From NCBI GenBank assembly GCA_905221605.1, contig CAJNDS010002367.1, positions 62,001 to 126,000 on the forward strand: 64,000 nucleotides of DNA. Reading direction: 5' to 3'. Each line of letters opens with the position of its first letter. Position 1 is the stretch's first letter. Positions 1-11,162 of this stretch are shown piece after piece. Source of the stretch: Symbiodinium natans. Taxonomy: Eukaryota; Sar; Dinophyceae; Suessiales; Symbiodiniaceae. A model generated the notes under the pieces. It was not told the DNA's origin. It saw only the letters and a list, made by a program, of their open reading frames with translations, and did not search any database. The position numbers were made by a program, and so were the translations under genes.

Positions 1-92
1 AGCATGCAAGCAGCAGGAATCATGATGTGAGAAATTCAGATTTTGGGGTTTAGGGGTTCCAGGTTTCAGGGAACTGGGAACTGGACTTTGAT

Positions 93-283
93 GGACAAAT
101 TTCGTGAGGACAGCGGATAGAGCAAGCCTCGACACGCTCGAGACCCCACTGCTCAAAAAAGAACTCAACACCTCAACACTCCTGGAAAGACCTCCAGTGG
201 TCCAGAAAGAAGGCCTAAACACCCAGCCCCTAAACCACCAGCGTTCCATCCTCCAACAATATCACGACGAAGCCTACTACTAA
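93..283 (+). CDS. possible terminal exon, unknown protein
   Basis: A 63-codon open stretch follows an in-frame stop and ends in TAA at 281-283. It has no start codon of its own, so if real it is the last exon of a gene lying to the left of the window. Its composition (many Leu, Glu, Gln; local KKELNT, QQYHDEAYY) looks more like protein than the flanking sequence. I do not recognise a family. It could be a chance open frame. Confidence 0.3.
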
Positions 284-525
284 CAATCGTGAACAGTAAT
301 ACTGTAGTGGTGTAGGGGGTGGGGTTGACAAACTCAGCCCTGAGTATCCGAGGCCATTAAGTTTGAATCCCTATGACCTGAACTTCCAAGCCTGCCCAAC
401 ACCGCGAACCTGTAGCGAGCTGTGGCACATGGCTTCCAGGTGACCTGGGCAGATGTAGAGCAGCGCCTCATGCAGGCCCGGAGACGGGCTTTCTTCCGGT
501 TGAAGGACACAGAAATATATATAGA

Positions 526-574
526 AAAACATACAAAACATAGCAACAATACATGTATATATACAAAACGGGGG

Positions 575-608
<34 letters not shown>

Positions 609-720
609 GTATACTTTAAATACATCTCTCTCTCTGTATGTATAGATATGTATAGATATGTATATATATATATATATCTATAGAAACATATATATATATA
701 TACATATAGTTATTGATTGT
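526..720. repeat. AT/TATA microsatellite block
   Basis: Long runs of alternating TA with CATA and CTCT interruptions. Short Tyr/Ile-rich open frames here are products of the repeat and are not genes. Confidence 0.9.
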
Positions 721-784
721 TTAATCCTCTGTATCTCTGCCCATGAACTTGCATAGATGCAGAAGACGTTTTTGCTTTCAAGTT

Positions 785-905
785 TGAGGGTTGCGAGTTC
801 AGCTGGGCCGTGATGCCGGGTAGGCTGCCCCTTGGCAAAGCCTGCGAGAAGCGCTCACTTCCTTCCACGAGTGTGCCTCTGAGCAGATTGTTTCCAGGAA
901 CATGA
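785..905 (+). CDS. possible exon upstream of repeat copy 1
   Basis: Open frame of about 40 codons beginning near GCEFSWAVMPGRLPLG and running to a TGA near 905. No family recognised. It could be the last exon of a gene whose 3' side abuts repeat copy 1. Confidence 0.25.
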
Positions 906-1135
906 GAAGCTGACGACGGACGTCTTCGACGGGCAAAAGCCGCTTCTGCTTTGCACCCCAGTGCCTTGCATGCACATCTTCAGAAAATCCCTCCCCACCA
1001 GGTCTTCGCAAGCATTGCAAGCCAAGGCTGTCAATAAAACATAAAGAGTTCTTTCTTCCAAATGATCTTCGCTTCTCTGACTCTGCCGTAGCCGTGGTGA
1101 AGCCGACCAAATTAGAATTTGGGGGCGGAAGCGCC

Positions 1136-1804
1136 ATGGGCGGAACGCAAGCCTCCTTCTGTTGCTGCTGGGAGAGGCCCAAGCTCCCAGAAGATTGCCC
1201 GCGGAACCTGTCGCCCAACGAGGAAGCCTTGCTTGCATCGATACCTCGCACAACAACAGCAAACCAGGATTGTTGGGAGGACAGGCAGGTGACTCTGGAA
1301 GTCCGAGTTAGCAACACGTTCATCGAGCTGAAAGAAGTGTCGACCCCGCAAAGGAGGAGGAGCCGCAGCCTGCCAAAGGAGCTGAAGCCCTGCAAGGCGG
1401 CAGAGGCGGCAGAGGCGGCAGAGGCGGCAGAGGCGGCAGAGGCGGCAGAGGCGGCAGCAGGTCACCCAGAGGATGCTCCACAAGGCCGACATGAAGAACG
1501 TGAGGAGCCACCACCCCTGGATCATCCGTTCGAGCCGTTCCTGACATATCCGATGGTGGTGGCGGAGCGCGCGTTCATGCGCGAAGTACGTAGGAGGCTG
1601 ACATGGCGAAAGGTGCCAGCGAGGCCCCACTTCTGTAGGAACACGTGTCGCCAGTGCTGCCAGCTCTCGAACGACAGCTGGCGCCTGCTGGCATGTGACC
1701 ACAGACCAGCTGAAGGGTTGCCTGGACAGGTTCCCGCATGCCGGGATCTGGACGTGATGCCCTCTCTGGAAGAGAGCGATTCCGAGGAGGATCTATGGGG
1801 ATGA
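1136..1804 (+). CDS. NTFIEL-motif family protein, copy 1
   Basis: Intronless frame of 222 residues from the conserved MGGTQ start; an in-frame ATG at 1094 is not shared by copy 2 and is less likely. Order along the protein: Cys-rich start (SFCCCWERPKLPED), an NTFIEL motif followed by an Arg/Ser stretch (QRRRSRSLP), an Ala-Ala-Glu repeat, a PPPLDHPFEPFLTYP segment, a Cys cluster (CRNTCRQCCQL) that could bind metal, and an acidic tail ESDSEEDLWG. The NTF motif followed by RRRSRS is, to my knowledge, common in dinoflagellate proteins of unknown role. Copies 2 and 4 keep the frame while differing in sequence, which argues for a real protein. Function unknown. Confidence 0.65.
   Translation: MGGTQASFCCCWERPKLPEDCPRNLSPNEEALLASIPRTTTANQDCWEDRQVTLEVRVSNTFIELKEVSTPQRRRSRSLPKELKPCKAAEAAEAAEAAEAAEAAEAAAGHPEDAPQGRHEEREEPPPLDHPFEPFLTYPMVVAERAFMREVRRRLTWRKVPARPHFCRNTCRQCCQLSNDSWRLLACDHRPAEGLPGQVPACRDLDVMPSLEESDSEEDLWG
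1397..1455 (+). repeat. 9-bp coding minisatellite (Ala-Ala-Glu)
   Basis: About six tandem copies of GCGGCAGAG inside the copy 1 reading frame, encoding (AAE)n. Copies 2, 3 and 4 carry only one or two units, so the array expanded in this copy without breaking the frame. Confidence 0.85.
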
Positions 1805-1805
1805 C

Positions 1806-2018
1806 AGGGTTATTATTTTTATTATTCTCATTAGTATTACTAATATTATTATTACAATTATTATTGTTGTTACTCTTATTATTACTATTATTGTTTTTTT
1901 TTTATATTTTTACTATATTATCAGTATTTATTATTACCATTATTATTCTTTGTGCGATTATTCCCATTATTACTATGGTTACCAATATTGTTATTTTCTT
2001 CTTCTGATTATTATTGTC
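1806..2018. repeat. ATT-rich microsatellite after copy 1
   Basis: TTATTATTA-type repeats begin right after GGATGACAGGG at the end of the copy 1 coding region. Copy 2 has a different ATT/GTT microsatellite at exactly the same point. Confidence 0.9.
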
Positions 2019-2570
2019 ATACTGTGGAGGAATCTCGAGGCAGCTGGTATCCCTGCGAGTGCTTGCAGGCGAAAGGTGCACAATGCCATTCTGCACAGGC
2101 CAACACCACGACAACCGCATGTGCTGCAGACTCCGAGGACTTCTTGTCGTTCTGGTATTCAGATGTCTGAACGTGTGCCGGGCCATGCCGTCGTCGCGAG
2201 TCTGAGTTTCCGCGCCCTTGGCTGGCTGACCGTAGCAACATTAGGTTCTGCCTTCAGATCGCGTGCTGCTTGAAAAAAGGGTAATCGGACGTGATGCGAT
2301 TCATGTTGGGGAAATTACGATGCAAACCTTCAAACCGTTGCTACTCAAACCGAGGTTCTAGAGGAACGAGATAGCGTGGCACAGGTCCGAGCCATCAAAT
2401 CTTAGTCCTAAGGCCCATATTTCGAACAATGTTGAAGCTTTGTCGTCGCAGAAGCCACTGCTGCGGTTGCCTGTGTGGGTTAGCGCAGCTTAGAGGACAA
2501 TTCGGACCATCGATGATCAAGTCCCTGACGGAGTCCCTGACCTATGCGCTAGCTCCCCACACCGCTGTTA

Positions 2571-2703
2571 CCCTAAACCCTAAGCCCTAAACTGTCACCC
2601 AAACCCTAAACCCCAAACCCTAACTGCCACCCAAACCCTAAACCCTAAACCCTAAACCCTAAACCCTAAACCCTAAACCCTAAACCCTAAACCCTAACCC
2701 CTA
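2571..2703. repeat. telomere-like tract, CCCTAAA orientation
   Basis: About 15 CCCTAAA units with some CCCAAAC variants. A GC-rich open stretch from about 2713 (AGLVGSRRVTSGPVLEVHEG after CCACCAG) could be an exon following the tract. Confidence 0.9.
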
Positions 2704-2821
2704 GACCCCACTGCCACCACCAGGCTGGCCTGGTCGGATCCCGGCGGGTCACATCAGGGCCGGTGCTTGAGGTGCACGAAGGGCCTAAAGCCTTAAACTC
2801 TAAAACCTAAACCCTCTCTTT

Positions 2822-2902
2822 CATATATATATATATATATAGAAATATATATATATATATATATTTATTTATTTATTTATGTATGTATGTATTTATTTGA
2901 GG
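2822..2902. repeat. TA and TTTA microsatellites
   Basis: Alternating TA followed by ATTT and GTAT repeats, lying between telomere-like tracts. Confidence 0.9.
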
Positions 2903-2934
2903 CACAAGAAGCGCCCAGGGGGACATGAACATTT

Positions 2935-3125
2935 GGAAGGGTTTGGTGTGTTAGGGTTTTCAAGGGGTTAGGGTTTAGAGAGGGTTCAGGGGTTGAGGGT
3001 TCAGGGTTTCAGGGTTTAGGGTTTCAGGGTTTAGGGTTTAGGTCCTAAGGTTTGGGTCTGAGCTTGTGGGGGTTTAGGGCTTCGGGTTCTAGGGTTCAGG
3101 GGTTTCGCGGCATGGTTTAGAGATG
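2935..3125. repeat. telomere-like tract, TTTAGGG orientation, degenerate
   Basis: GGTTTAGGG and GGTTTCAGGG units with many variants. No coding sequence seen within it. Confidence 0.8.
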
Positions 3126-3224
3126 CTTAGGATCTTGGTTCATAAGGTCCCCCGCTTGGTCCGCTGAGCACTCCTTGCTGGCATGAGAATGGCTCTTGGA
3201 ACAGCAGCCTGCCTTCCTGCACCC

Positions 3225-3342
3225 TATGAACCCTAAACCTTAAACTTTACCCTAAACCCCAAAACCACCCTATGAGCCCCAAACCCTAAACCTTAAACCT
3301 TAAACTTTGAACCCAAAACCCCAAAACCCTAAAAAACCTTCC
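3225..3342. repeat. telomere-like tract, CCCTAAA orientation
   Basis: Degenerate CCCTAAA/CCTTAAA units ending about 10 bp before the first exon of the gene at 3352. Confidence 0.8.
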
Positions 3343-3351
3343 GGTCTCCTT

Positions 3352-6300
3352 GCAAAGCCGAAGATGCAGCAGAGCAGGCGCTCCGGGCCCTGGAGACCTG
3401 CAAGGCGGAGGCCTCGCAGGATTCCGACCGCCGGCGCATCCTCAACTACATCGCGCACTCCTACTTCTCCGAAGCTTGGGAGATGTTTGGCCGTTGGGGC
3501 TTAAAGAATGGAATAGAGTGTTAAGAATAGTAGTGCCAGTAGCCTTTGTCATATGAGCACTGTTGAAAAGACAGATATAGTAGACCTTTCCGCTTTCGAG
3601 GGTGGTCTGGAGGTTGAGAGCGGCTTTTGGAGGCGCCTCTGTGTTGCTTTCAGACACCTGTGGCTCTCGCGGCGCTCTGGTGCTTGAAGACTTCAGGAGC
3701 TGTGGAGCCACAGTTTAAGCACTGCACGGAGCCTCCAAGTTCCAGGAAGCAGTGGACGAGTCCACCGAGCTCCGGGGCCTCACGGCCCAGGTGGATGGGC
3801 GACTTCGGCTGGCCGCGGGTACAGAGGAGAAGGTGGGGTCTGGTTGCTTTGGGTTGTTCCTGACTCCCAAGAAGCCCGCCTCGCGCTCCACCTCATGTTG
3901 TTCATGCACGCATGCCCCATGCTCTTCTGTGCCGCTGATGCAAACAGCCTGGACTGGCAACTAGGAGAGGGTTCCAGGAAATTGGCATTCCGAGGATGCC
4001 TTGTGCAATAACGGCAGCTTTGCCTTGTTGCTGAGACCGGTGCGATACGTGAAGAGGTGGCGGGAGTCTTCCGGACGAACGGGAAGCCGGAGTATGCCTT
4101 CGAACACCAACTCGTCACAGAGGACCGGACTGCAACCGCATTGGCAGCTGCATCCACAACCCTAAAGTTTGCAGGCGCGTGAAAATTCTGGAGTCTTTGA
4201 AGGGGAAACATGTGAAGGAGGCCCCGAGGAAGTTCTTCTACTTGGATGAGAACATCCGCCGCGCCTGTGAGAACTCTCTCCGTGCCCGCGGCCTGGTGGA
4301 CCGCGGGTGGCACGAAGTACACTTTTGGGCGTGTGTCATGTGGGTTTATGCTTGACAAGTGAAGTCAGTGCAGTCATTAGTCATTACAGTGTGTTTTCGT
4401 TCCTAATTACGGTCAATGCCATCAGCAGCCCAGCTTGTCAACATTCCAAACTAAGTGTTTGCCGACCCGTCAACGATATCTGCTCGCTGACAAGTTACAG
4501 GACTGGCACATCGCCGACTCGTCAGAGCTCAAGTGCTGCTATCCTTCTGCCGACGAGGCCGCCGGAGCAAGCCAGTTTGAAGTCCAAGCTCAATCGGATG
4601 TGCTGGGGCGCCCTGAGGTGGTGCCGCTTCCTCCCGAGGATGCTGCGCTGACGCTGGCGCAGCTTCGCATCGTGCGGTCTTTGCTGCAGAAGCACCTGAG
4701 TTCGGAGCCCCGAGCACATCCCGGGGAAGGGGGGGGGGGGGAGGGGCTGAGGGGAATATTGTCCCGTAGCATGAAGCATTTGCAGAGTTGAGCCTGATAG
4801 CTACAGCCATTCCCTAGCTTTCGTTCGCCCGGCTTTCAAGCATATGTTTATATCTATGCGCATACTTGAGTTAGGTGCATTTAATTTTTCATCAGCTGTT
4901 CGTTGATCGCTCACCTCCAGTCAGTTGAACACTGTTAACACCCCTTCTTCCGCAGGAGCGGGCGGACCTGCCCTGGGACCAAGTCACCTCGCGGGATCTT
5001 TGGTCCGATTGTGGGGGAGCTGGGACAGCTGTCCTGGAGGACTGAGGGTCGAGGGTTGGTAGCTTCAACGTCGAGGGGTTTGCGGAGTTTGTGCTTTAGG
5101 ACTTTTGTTGGGTTTATGTGTGTGTTGGTGTTAGTGTTGGAGTCCAGTTTGGTACCCGTCAGAGTACGGGACCTCACACCCTAGGGCGCCCGAAAAGGGC
5201 CCAGAACTCAGAGAACGGGCATCAGCTGGCCATCTGCTTGAAGTATGACGAGCCTATAGGGTTTGGGTTTGAAGGGAAGAGGAAGTTTGGGTGTTTCGGG
5301 GTTCTTGCCATCTCGCTGACAGCATTCCCTCTCGAACATGACCCCGCCCTGGTTTAGGAACAACAACCCTGTGTCAGTGTCTCACTCCGCAGGCAATGAA
5401 GCCGCCAGGGTGCCGCCTCTCGCAGTGTTTCCAGACGGAGGCCGAGCAACGTCAAACACCACAGAAAAGTGCGGACACGTGGGATCCTTCCTTGGAACTC
5501 GGAACCCGTGTGGGTTCTTGTTGCGTTTTACTGTGTGGCTTCCCCGCTTTCAGGTCCAAAAGCCGGACTACTTCCTGACCTGCTCCTGGGACATGCCGCT
5601 CTCAGAGATGTTCGACTCCATCGAGTGGCACGCAGAAGCCCGGTCCTTATCGGATCGGGCGACCTATTTCATCGACGCCCTGTGCCGCGTGCAGTCCGAC
5701 AAAGTGAATCTCAACCGTTTGGGCAGCCTGGACATTCTGGAGAGCGAAGCGCAGCAGGCCCTGGCGCAGAGCTCCGGCTACGTCCTCGTTTTCAGCCGGA
5801 AGACTGCAGAGCGGTGGAAAGACAGCAGGCCAAGCCTCTGGATGCTGTTCGAAGCCTTCCGTGCCCAGGAGCTGAATCTTGGATGGGACTTGGCGAGCAC
5901 AACTGGAACGCTGGCGACCATGCGCCCCTTCGACAATGGATGCTGGGCCTTCGGCGCCTTCGACGCCGAGACGGCGGAGTCCTTGTCCACCCTTGCCATT
6001 CAGGCCGAGAGCTGCATCTGCTCGCATGGCGCGGATCGGCAGATGATCCTGCATCAGCTTCTTGTCAGTATCTCGTGTTGATGGCATGGTAAATGTATGT
6101 AAATGTGTTGGACCCAAGTGTGGCCCACAGCTGCGCCCTTGCAAAGGTTGTCGAGTGGAAAGCACGGGATCAGTGGGTTCGAGTCACGCCGCTGGGCAGG
6201 TGAGCTAACAATTCAGCGGGGCTTCTCGCCGTGCCCGTCCGAACAAGAGCCGTCAAAGCACATGTGCATCATGACTGGATGTTGGGCCTCCAAGGTTTGA

Positions 6301-7762
6301 ACACCACCATTCCTTCCAGCGTTCTGGGTGCGGCTTTGTTGCATGTCGCCTATCTCGACCTGGAGATTCTTGGCACATTGCAAGTCTTGTAGCACGTCAA
6401 TAGGCCGACCTGAACCCGAAACCCTGTTGTGGTTTTACACTACCTCTCTCGAGGAACGACCTGCAGATGGCGCACAAGCTTGCGCAGCGGGCGATGGAGC
6501 TGCAGCGCGTCGGCGCCACTTGTCTGATCTGCCAACGTTTCGGAGTGCAGGTTTTGGGCTCTGGGGCTCAGGGTGGTCAGCTTTGGCGTCTGGGGTCTGG
6601 GGTTGAAGTTGGGACTGTGCAGCTGAAGTCTAGACTTCAGGGTTCCGGATACTTGCGTAGCGGGTGTGGAAGGGGCCCTGCCTCAAGGTCCACCTCACCG
6701 CACAGCGCTTGCTGGGCGCGTTCGGGGAATCGGCGCTGCACGTCGCCGCGGCAGGGCGAGGCACGCACGCCAGGGCCGAATGTCAAGAATCAACGAGCAA
6801 TGATCAATGCCCGTTTCTCTTGTTGAGCCAGCATGATTCTACTATGCTCCACTCTGCTTTGTCTTCTTCTAGACTCTAGACTTCTTGAGAGACTTGCTGC
6901 TGGGCTACCCAACGCCAGAAGTGCCTCCGAGGGTCTATGAAGCAACGCCGACTGTATGTGTGTGTGTGTGTGTGTATGTCGATACACAAACAGTCATGTA
7001 CAAAACATGAATATGCATATCCACATAGATTTATTGTTCGGTTTTGTACATTTGCTCGTCCGTTCGGTTTGCAGTCGTGAACTTGCTGCGGCAAGTTTGT
7101 CAAGGACGGGTTTGTGCTTTGCCTATGCAATGCAGGGGAGATTCTTCAGCAACTTTAGCCCATTGCCGATCTGCGTTGGCTTGTCTTACAAGCTGAGATC
7201 TCCTAGGGGGCCAGTCGTGAGAGGTCAGCGTGGTGGTGTGAGCACTCTTTTCAACCGCTCCTCACGTCCAGCCGGAGGCAAAGAGGAGTCGCTGAAGGGC
7301 TTGCTCGAGCTGTTCATGAAGCTGGGGATGGACATCAACGGCTCTACGGCTGCAAAATAGCAAGTTTGTGCAAGGTTCTTGAGCAACTGAGCAACTGTGA
7401 TTAAGGCCAGGACAGCGAAGGAGACACGCCATTGCACTGGGCCGCGTTTGTGGGAAGCGCTGCCGCGGTGAAGGCACTGTCTTCTGGGGAGGGTCTTCTG
7501 TGGATTGCCGGTGCTCCCGGACGGGCATCTAGATCATCCCAAGCTAAGAGCCTCATGCTTCTGGGCTGTCCTTGCCTGTGCAGTCGAGGGAAATCAGATT
7601 CTAGCTTTGTGGATTCCTTCTCCTTTCAGTGAACGCGAAGTCACCTGGAAAGCAGGTGCTGCTGTCAAAGGGCGCCAATGCAGCGCTCGAAAATTACAGT
7701 GGCCTCACGCCCCTGGAGGTCGGACGCAGGGGATGCGTGCAAACCAGAACCTTAAGCCTTGA
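3352..7762 (+). CDS. multi-exon ankyrin-repeat protein with an upstream regulatory-type domain
   Basis: Exons inferred from AG acceptors and open frames: 3352-3486, 3720-3818, 4175-4316, 4456-4721, 4956-5020, 5393-5498, 5554-6063, 6467-6550, 6661-6775, 6880-6950, about 7256-7355, 7406-7480 and 7656-7720. The first exons look helical (SDRRRILNYIAHSYFSEAWE), a type of segment I associate with dinoflagellate proteins. The 170-residue exon at 5554 contains PDYFLTCSWDMPLSEMFDSI and SSGYVLVFSRKTAERW; its layout recalls the TIR-like 'SHxW...' domains of algal proteins, a weak match. The C-terminal exons carry ankyrin-type repeats (SALHVAAAG, EGDTPLHWAAFVGSAAAVKAL, KGANAALENYSGLTPLEV). Several introns have GT donors. 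The true start and end are unknown, and it could be two adjacent genes. The role is probably protein binding. Confidence 0.55.
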
Positions 7763-7892
7763 ACCCTAGGTAGCAGCAAGAGAAATAGCAAATCAAATGA
7801 ATTCCAGGAATAGGCATCATCTTCTATAGTTCAAAGAATGTCAAGAAGTGAGAACCATGTCTTCACAGGAACAGGAGGCCCTTAAACCCCCA

Positions 7893-7991
7893 AACCCGTC
7901 AGAGGTGGCGGAAGCGCAGCCGGCCGGCTACCTCGAAGGCCGGTTAGACAGCAGCATGATGACAGGGTTCAGCGCCATGAGATTGGGCTAA
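7893..7991 (+). CDS. possible terminal exon
   Basis: Open frame PSEVAEAQPAGYLEGRLDSS continuing about 13 codons to a TAA near 7991. It may be the end of the preceding ankyrin gene or a separate fragment. Nothing recognisable lies between here and 8878 apart from weak telomere-like sequence at 8725-8762. Confidence 0.35.
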   Translation, partial: NPSEVAEAQPAGYLEGRLDSSMMTGFSAMRLG

Positions 7992-8877
7992 GGCTTCTGG
8001 GACCCGCCAAGATAAGACATTCGTTTTAAAGGGCGCCTTGCAAGGTCACGGCGCCGCTGACTACTTCGAGTGCAGAAGCCTACTTCAGGCGGGCGTTGCC
8101 AATCTAAGTCGCCTTTCTTTTTCTCATCCCTGAAACGCCTGAGAACCTGCCTTGCCAGCTGATGGTTTTACTATTAGCCCGTACAGATAGTAGAATAATA
8201 GCCCAGAGAATGAAGATAGCAATAATAGAGTTCATGCAGGAGCGAATGAACGAAGGGAAAGAACGACTGCAATGAACGGTGAGTGCGTAAACTCACTTCA
8301 TTATGATATTATGAGGAGACCTGCCCTTCAACCGTCTTCAAAGACATTGCAGCCGAAGCTCTCCAAAAAACCCCTCTTAAACTCCAAGCCCCGAACGCAC
8401 AAGACCTCAAAGACCGCGCGCAGGCCAAGCTGCCCAGGCCGGCCACATCTCGGAGGGAAGGTTGTGGCATCCCTCGATTTCTCACTTCCTGGGCATGAGG
8501 GTTCAGGGTGATGACGTTTGGGGTGGTTTCTGTATGATCTAGACAATGAAGACGCACATGTTGGGGCATGTTTGGGTGGCAGGTTGGCCCATGTTGGCCC
8601 CGGCGGGGCAGAGGGGTGCGTTGCCGCACGTGGGGGGCAGACATCTCGTCTCAACCGTCGGCAAAAAGCCCCATCTCCAAATCCACGAGCCTTAGGCATC
8701 ATTCTTGCGCCCCAAAGCCCGAAGCCTTAAACCCCAAACCGCCCAAACCCTAAACCCCAAGAGCCCTCCTGAATACTGATGGCTTCCGGTACAGGCATCC
8801 CGCATCCCCCAGAAGCTCGCTGGAAAGGGTGCAAAGTCTTTTCCAAGGCCAGGCTCGCCTGAAAAATCGGATGTGAG

Positions 8878-9203
8878 ACTTCGGCTGCGTGTGCAAAATC
8901 CACAGAGCCATGTGGGGGTTTCCGCAAATAGGGGGCTGACCTTACTGGGGCCCTTATCATCAGGGAATCCTACCATGTGGGCGTTTCTCTTCGTGTCCCC
9001 AGTTTTCGTAAGCCCCCATTTCTCGCTCCTTGGCAGATCATGACCCCGACAACAAGGGGATCGTCCTTCGCTCGCGGCTGAAGTCGATCCTGGAGAGCAT
9101 TGGGACGGATCCCGAGGCTGTGGAGCTCTTGCTTGCAGGCCAAGGCTCTCAGGTCAACTACCGGGCCTTCCTCACGGGCCTTTGGGCCCCTGCCGTCCTC
9201 TGA
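8878..9203 (+). CDS. EF-hand-like protein, last two exons
   Basis: Exon 8878-8911 and exon 9020-9203 (stop TGA 9201-9203). Removing the 108-bp element between them joins CKIHRA to ISRSLADHDPDNKGIV in one frame, giving a helix followed by a loop DPDNKG and a second helix. This resembles a degenerate EF-hand: Asp at loop positions 1 and 3 and Gly at 6, but Arg where the last ligand (Glu) is expected, so calcium binding is doubtful. The tail continues RLKSILESIGTDPEAVELLL and VNYRAFLTGLW, typical of the helices after an EF-hand. Upstream exons were not found. Confidence 0.5.
8912..9019 (-). mobile_element. short inverted-repeat introner, element 1
   Basis: Begins GTGGGGGTTTCCGCAAATAG and ends near TTTTCGTAAGCCCCCAT, imperfect inverted ends. 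The 4-bp direct repeat CCAT (8908-8911 and 9016-9019) flanks it. It contains AGGGAATCCT, the reverse complement of the family core AGGATTCCCT. Read through, the host frame meets TGA and TAA inside the element, so it must be spliced if the host gene works. Length with one direct-repeat copy: 108 bp. Confidence 0.65.
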
Positions 9204-10500
9204 GGCCCGTTGTTTCACCTAAACTTGGTGGGGGCGTTTTGGGTCTCCATCCGGGTTGAAGCAAAAGGCTTCTCCCCCATCGGCGAAAGTCGACGTTGCA
9301 ACCAGCTCAGCTCGTGGCGCCAGCCACATGTAGCGGAGACGGGGAGCATGGCCAAAGTATGCCAAAGTGTCAGTGCAACGCGGGAACAGCACTAGGGTGT
9401 GCATACCGGCATCTGCACGGTGCATGGTCTGGGCGCAGTAGCGGATGCAGAGGTACCCAGTTGTTTGTGTAGGCAAAGCATGCGTCCAGATGCAAGCGCT
9501 GGCCCAGGCTGCAAGCGCCGCCAGCCGCCCCGAGGCGCAACGGACTGGTTTGGCTGGAGTGCCTGCAACCATGTGCTCTAAGCATGCCCGAAAAGAGGAA
9601 CCAGTAGCTTTGACGGCAACAAAAGTTTGCTCCTGTTGCATCATGTGGTAGGTGCAAACGCCAATCGATCTGGAGAGCCAGTTAGAGGACCAGCCCTGGC
9701 CGCTGAAATGCTGGCCCAGATAGAGTTTGGAGTCCAGGCACTATGCCTGGAGCTTTGGTTCGCTCCTTTTTTCGTGGTGCCGGGACAAAGACATGTTCGA
9801 AGGAGCACAGGTGCCTGGCCGACTCACGGCTGAGTGAGTCGCTGGCAAGGGGGCCCAGAGGTTTCTGAGCTCTTGATGGAAGTGAGGGGTGCAGCATGGT
9901 GCAGCCGCGTGCAGCGAAGAGCTCCGATGTGCTCAAGGAAGTGTGGCCTCCAACTTGGCAGTTGCAATGTCTCGTGGGCTGCAAGCCCCAACAACAAGCC
10001 CAACAAGCCCGATGTGAGCTTGCAACCCTAGGGCCCTGGAACGCCAGAGCCTTCTAGCCATAGCCCTAAACACCCCAGCGCATCCCAAGTCCTTCTTCAA
10101 AACCTCGGCATGCCTGAGCCTTTGATCTTCAGGCTTCAACGGTTCAAGGGTTCAAGGGTTCAACGGTTCAACATCGCACCACCTTGACGCCTCAAGCGGA
10201 CGGCCATGGGCGGCCGGGTCTGGAGGCGGCTGGCGGCATTGGGGGTGCTCTGTGCCAGGTGGGGGGGGGCGGGGGGGGGGGGTGGGTTCTGCAAAAACAG
10301 GATGCCCAATTTGACGCCTTTTGCCATGGGGAGTGCCGACGCGAAGCTTCCCCGGTACAAAAGGGACCCGAAGGAGAGACCCTCAAGTGATAGCCCTGAA
10401 GTCCTAAAGCTGTGGAGACGGTCACTCCTCAAGCAGCCGAGGTGCACTGTGGCCCAGGGGCCCCCCGTACCCGAGACGCAGCTGCCAGCCGGGCTCAGGA
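9204..10500. other. no confident gene; small direct repeats
   Basis: No exon I can defend. A 56-codon frame at about 9896-10066 and a short open piece near 9660-9740 are the best candidates. Positions 10140-10172 hold tandem GGTTCAA units, and 10260-10283 a G-rich run. It is probably intergenic or intronic. Confidence 0.5.
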
Positions 10501-10504
10501 GCGC

Positions 10505-10640
10505 GGGAAGGGCAGGAACCCTAAGCCCTCCTCAGCCCTAAGCCCCTAAACCCTAAGCCCCTAAACCCTTCCCTCCTAGGCCCTAAGCTCTAAACCCCAA
10601 AGCCTTGAACCCCTCAAACCCTAAAACCCTTCAACCCCCC
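10505..10640. repeat. telomere-like tract, CCCTAAA orientation, degenerate
   Basis: CCCTAAGCCCCTAAACCC-type units. GC-rich open stretches at 10660-10760 and 10872-10960 downstream may be exons of the gene at 11163 but are unproven. Confidence 0.75.
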
Positions 10641-11162
10641 GAACCCATCATAGGCTCCAAGCCGCCGGCACATTGCAAGCTCCTGCGCATTGCCAGGCAG
10701 TGGATCGGCTTGGACTTCTGTGGCCAGGAGTGGCTTGGAGGAACTCTTCGTGGCTTAGGGGTCGCAAGATCGCACAGTGAGAGGTACCCGCCATTCACGA
10801 TACAAAAGCCCCAAATATTTCCCTCCCCCCTATTTATTATATACCCCAACTTCTGTTTCTTCCCTGTTCAAAGACCCTGCATGCGCTCTCAGGCGCTGGA
10901 TCGCCTTCCACGGTGGGCTTGCAGAGGCGGGGCCCATGGGGGAGGTGTCGGAGAATCTCAGAGGACTTGAAGGGCCCTGTAGGGGCTCTTTCCGCGCGCA
11001 GGCCCACCCAAAGAGCCTCTAAGCTGGCGGAACAAGAAAGTGGCCTAGGGGTGTCCGGACATGAGCCTTCAGGACTTCATGCTCAGGAGTGACCGAGTCC
11101 CTTGAGACAGGGCTTCACCCACCCATGTCATAAAGACTTCGAGTATCTTTGGGTGCAACCAG

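Larger units (their letters stand above)
1014..2480 (+). repeat. dispersed gene-bearing repeat, copy 1
   Basis: The block opens with an AATAAA-containing segment near 1022-1045, shared with 36318-36345. It continues through the NTFIEL-family coding region, an ATT microsatellite, segment R2 (2021-2205, matching 37982-38175) and segment R3 (2244-2477, nearly identical to 13870-14107). The same building blocks recur in different combinations at about 12.05-14.1, 19.2-20.35 and 36.3-38.2 kb, so this is a family of segmental duplicates. I see no transposase or reverse transcriptase and no clear terminal repeats. Confidence 0.75.

Noticed and set aside
1082-1100. Relict spliced-leader sequence near CCGTAGCCGTGG
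   Set aside because: Only eight bases match the conserved dinoflagellate leader as I recall it, and other copies read CCGCAGCC. I found no longer leader match in the window.
1112-1702. 196-codon frame on the minus strand opposite the NTFIEL gene (also at 12069-12671 and 36609-36992)
   Set aside because: It recurs only as the antisense of the + strand gene. The + frame carries the shared dinoflagellate motif and keeps the same start and stop in three copies.
2571-2703. A true chromosome end or chromosome fusion point
   Set aside because: More than forty tracts of both orientations occur at exon borders across the whole window, so no single one marks an end.
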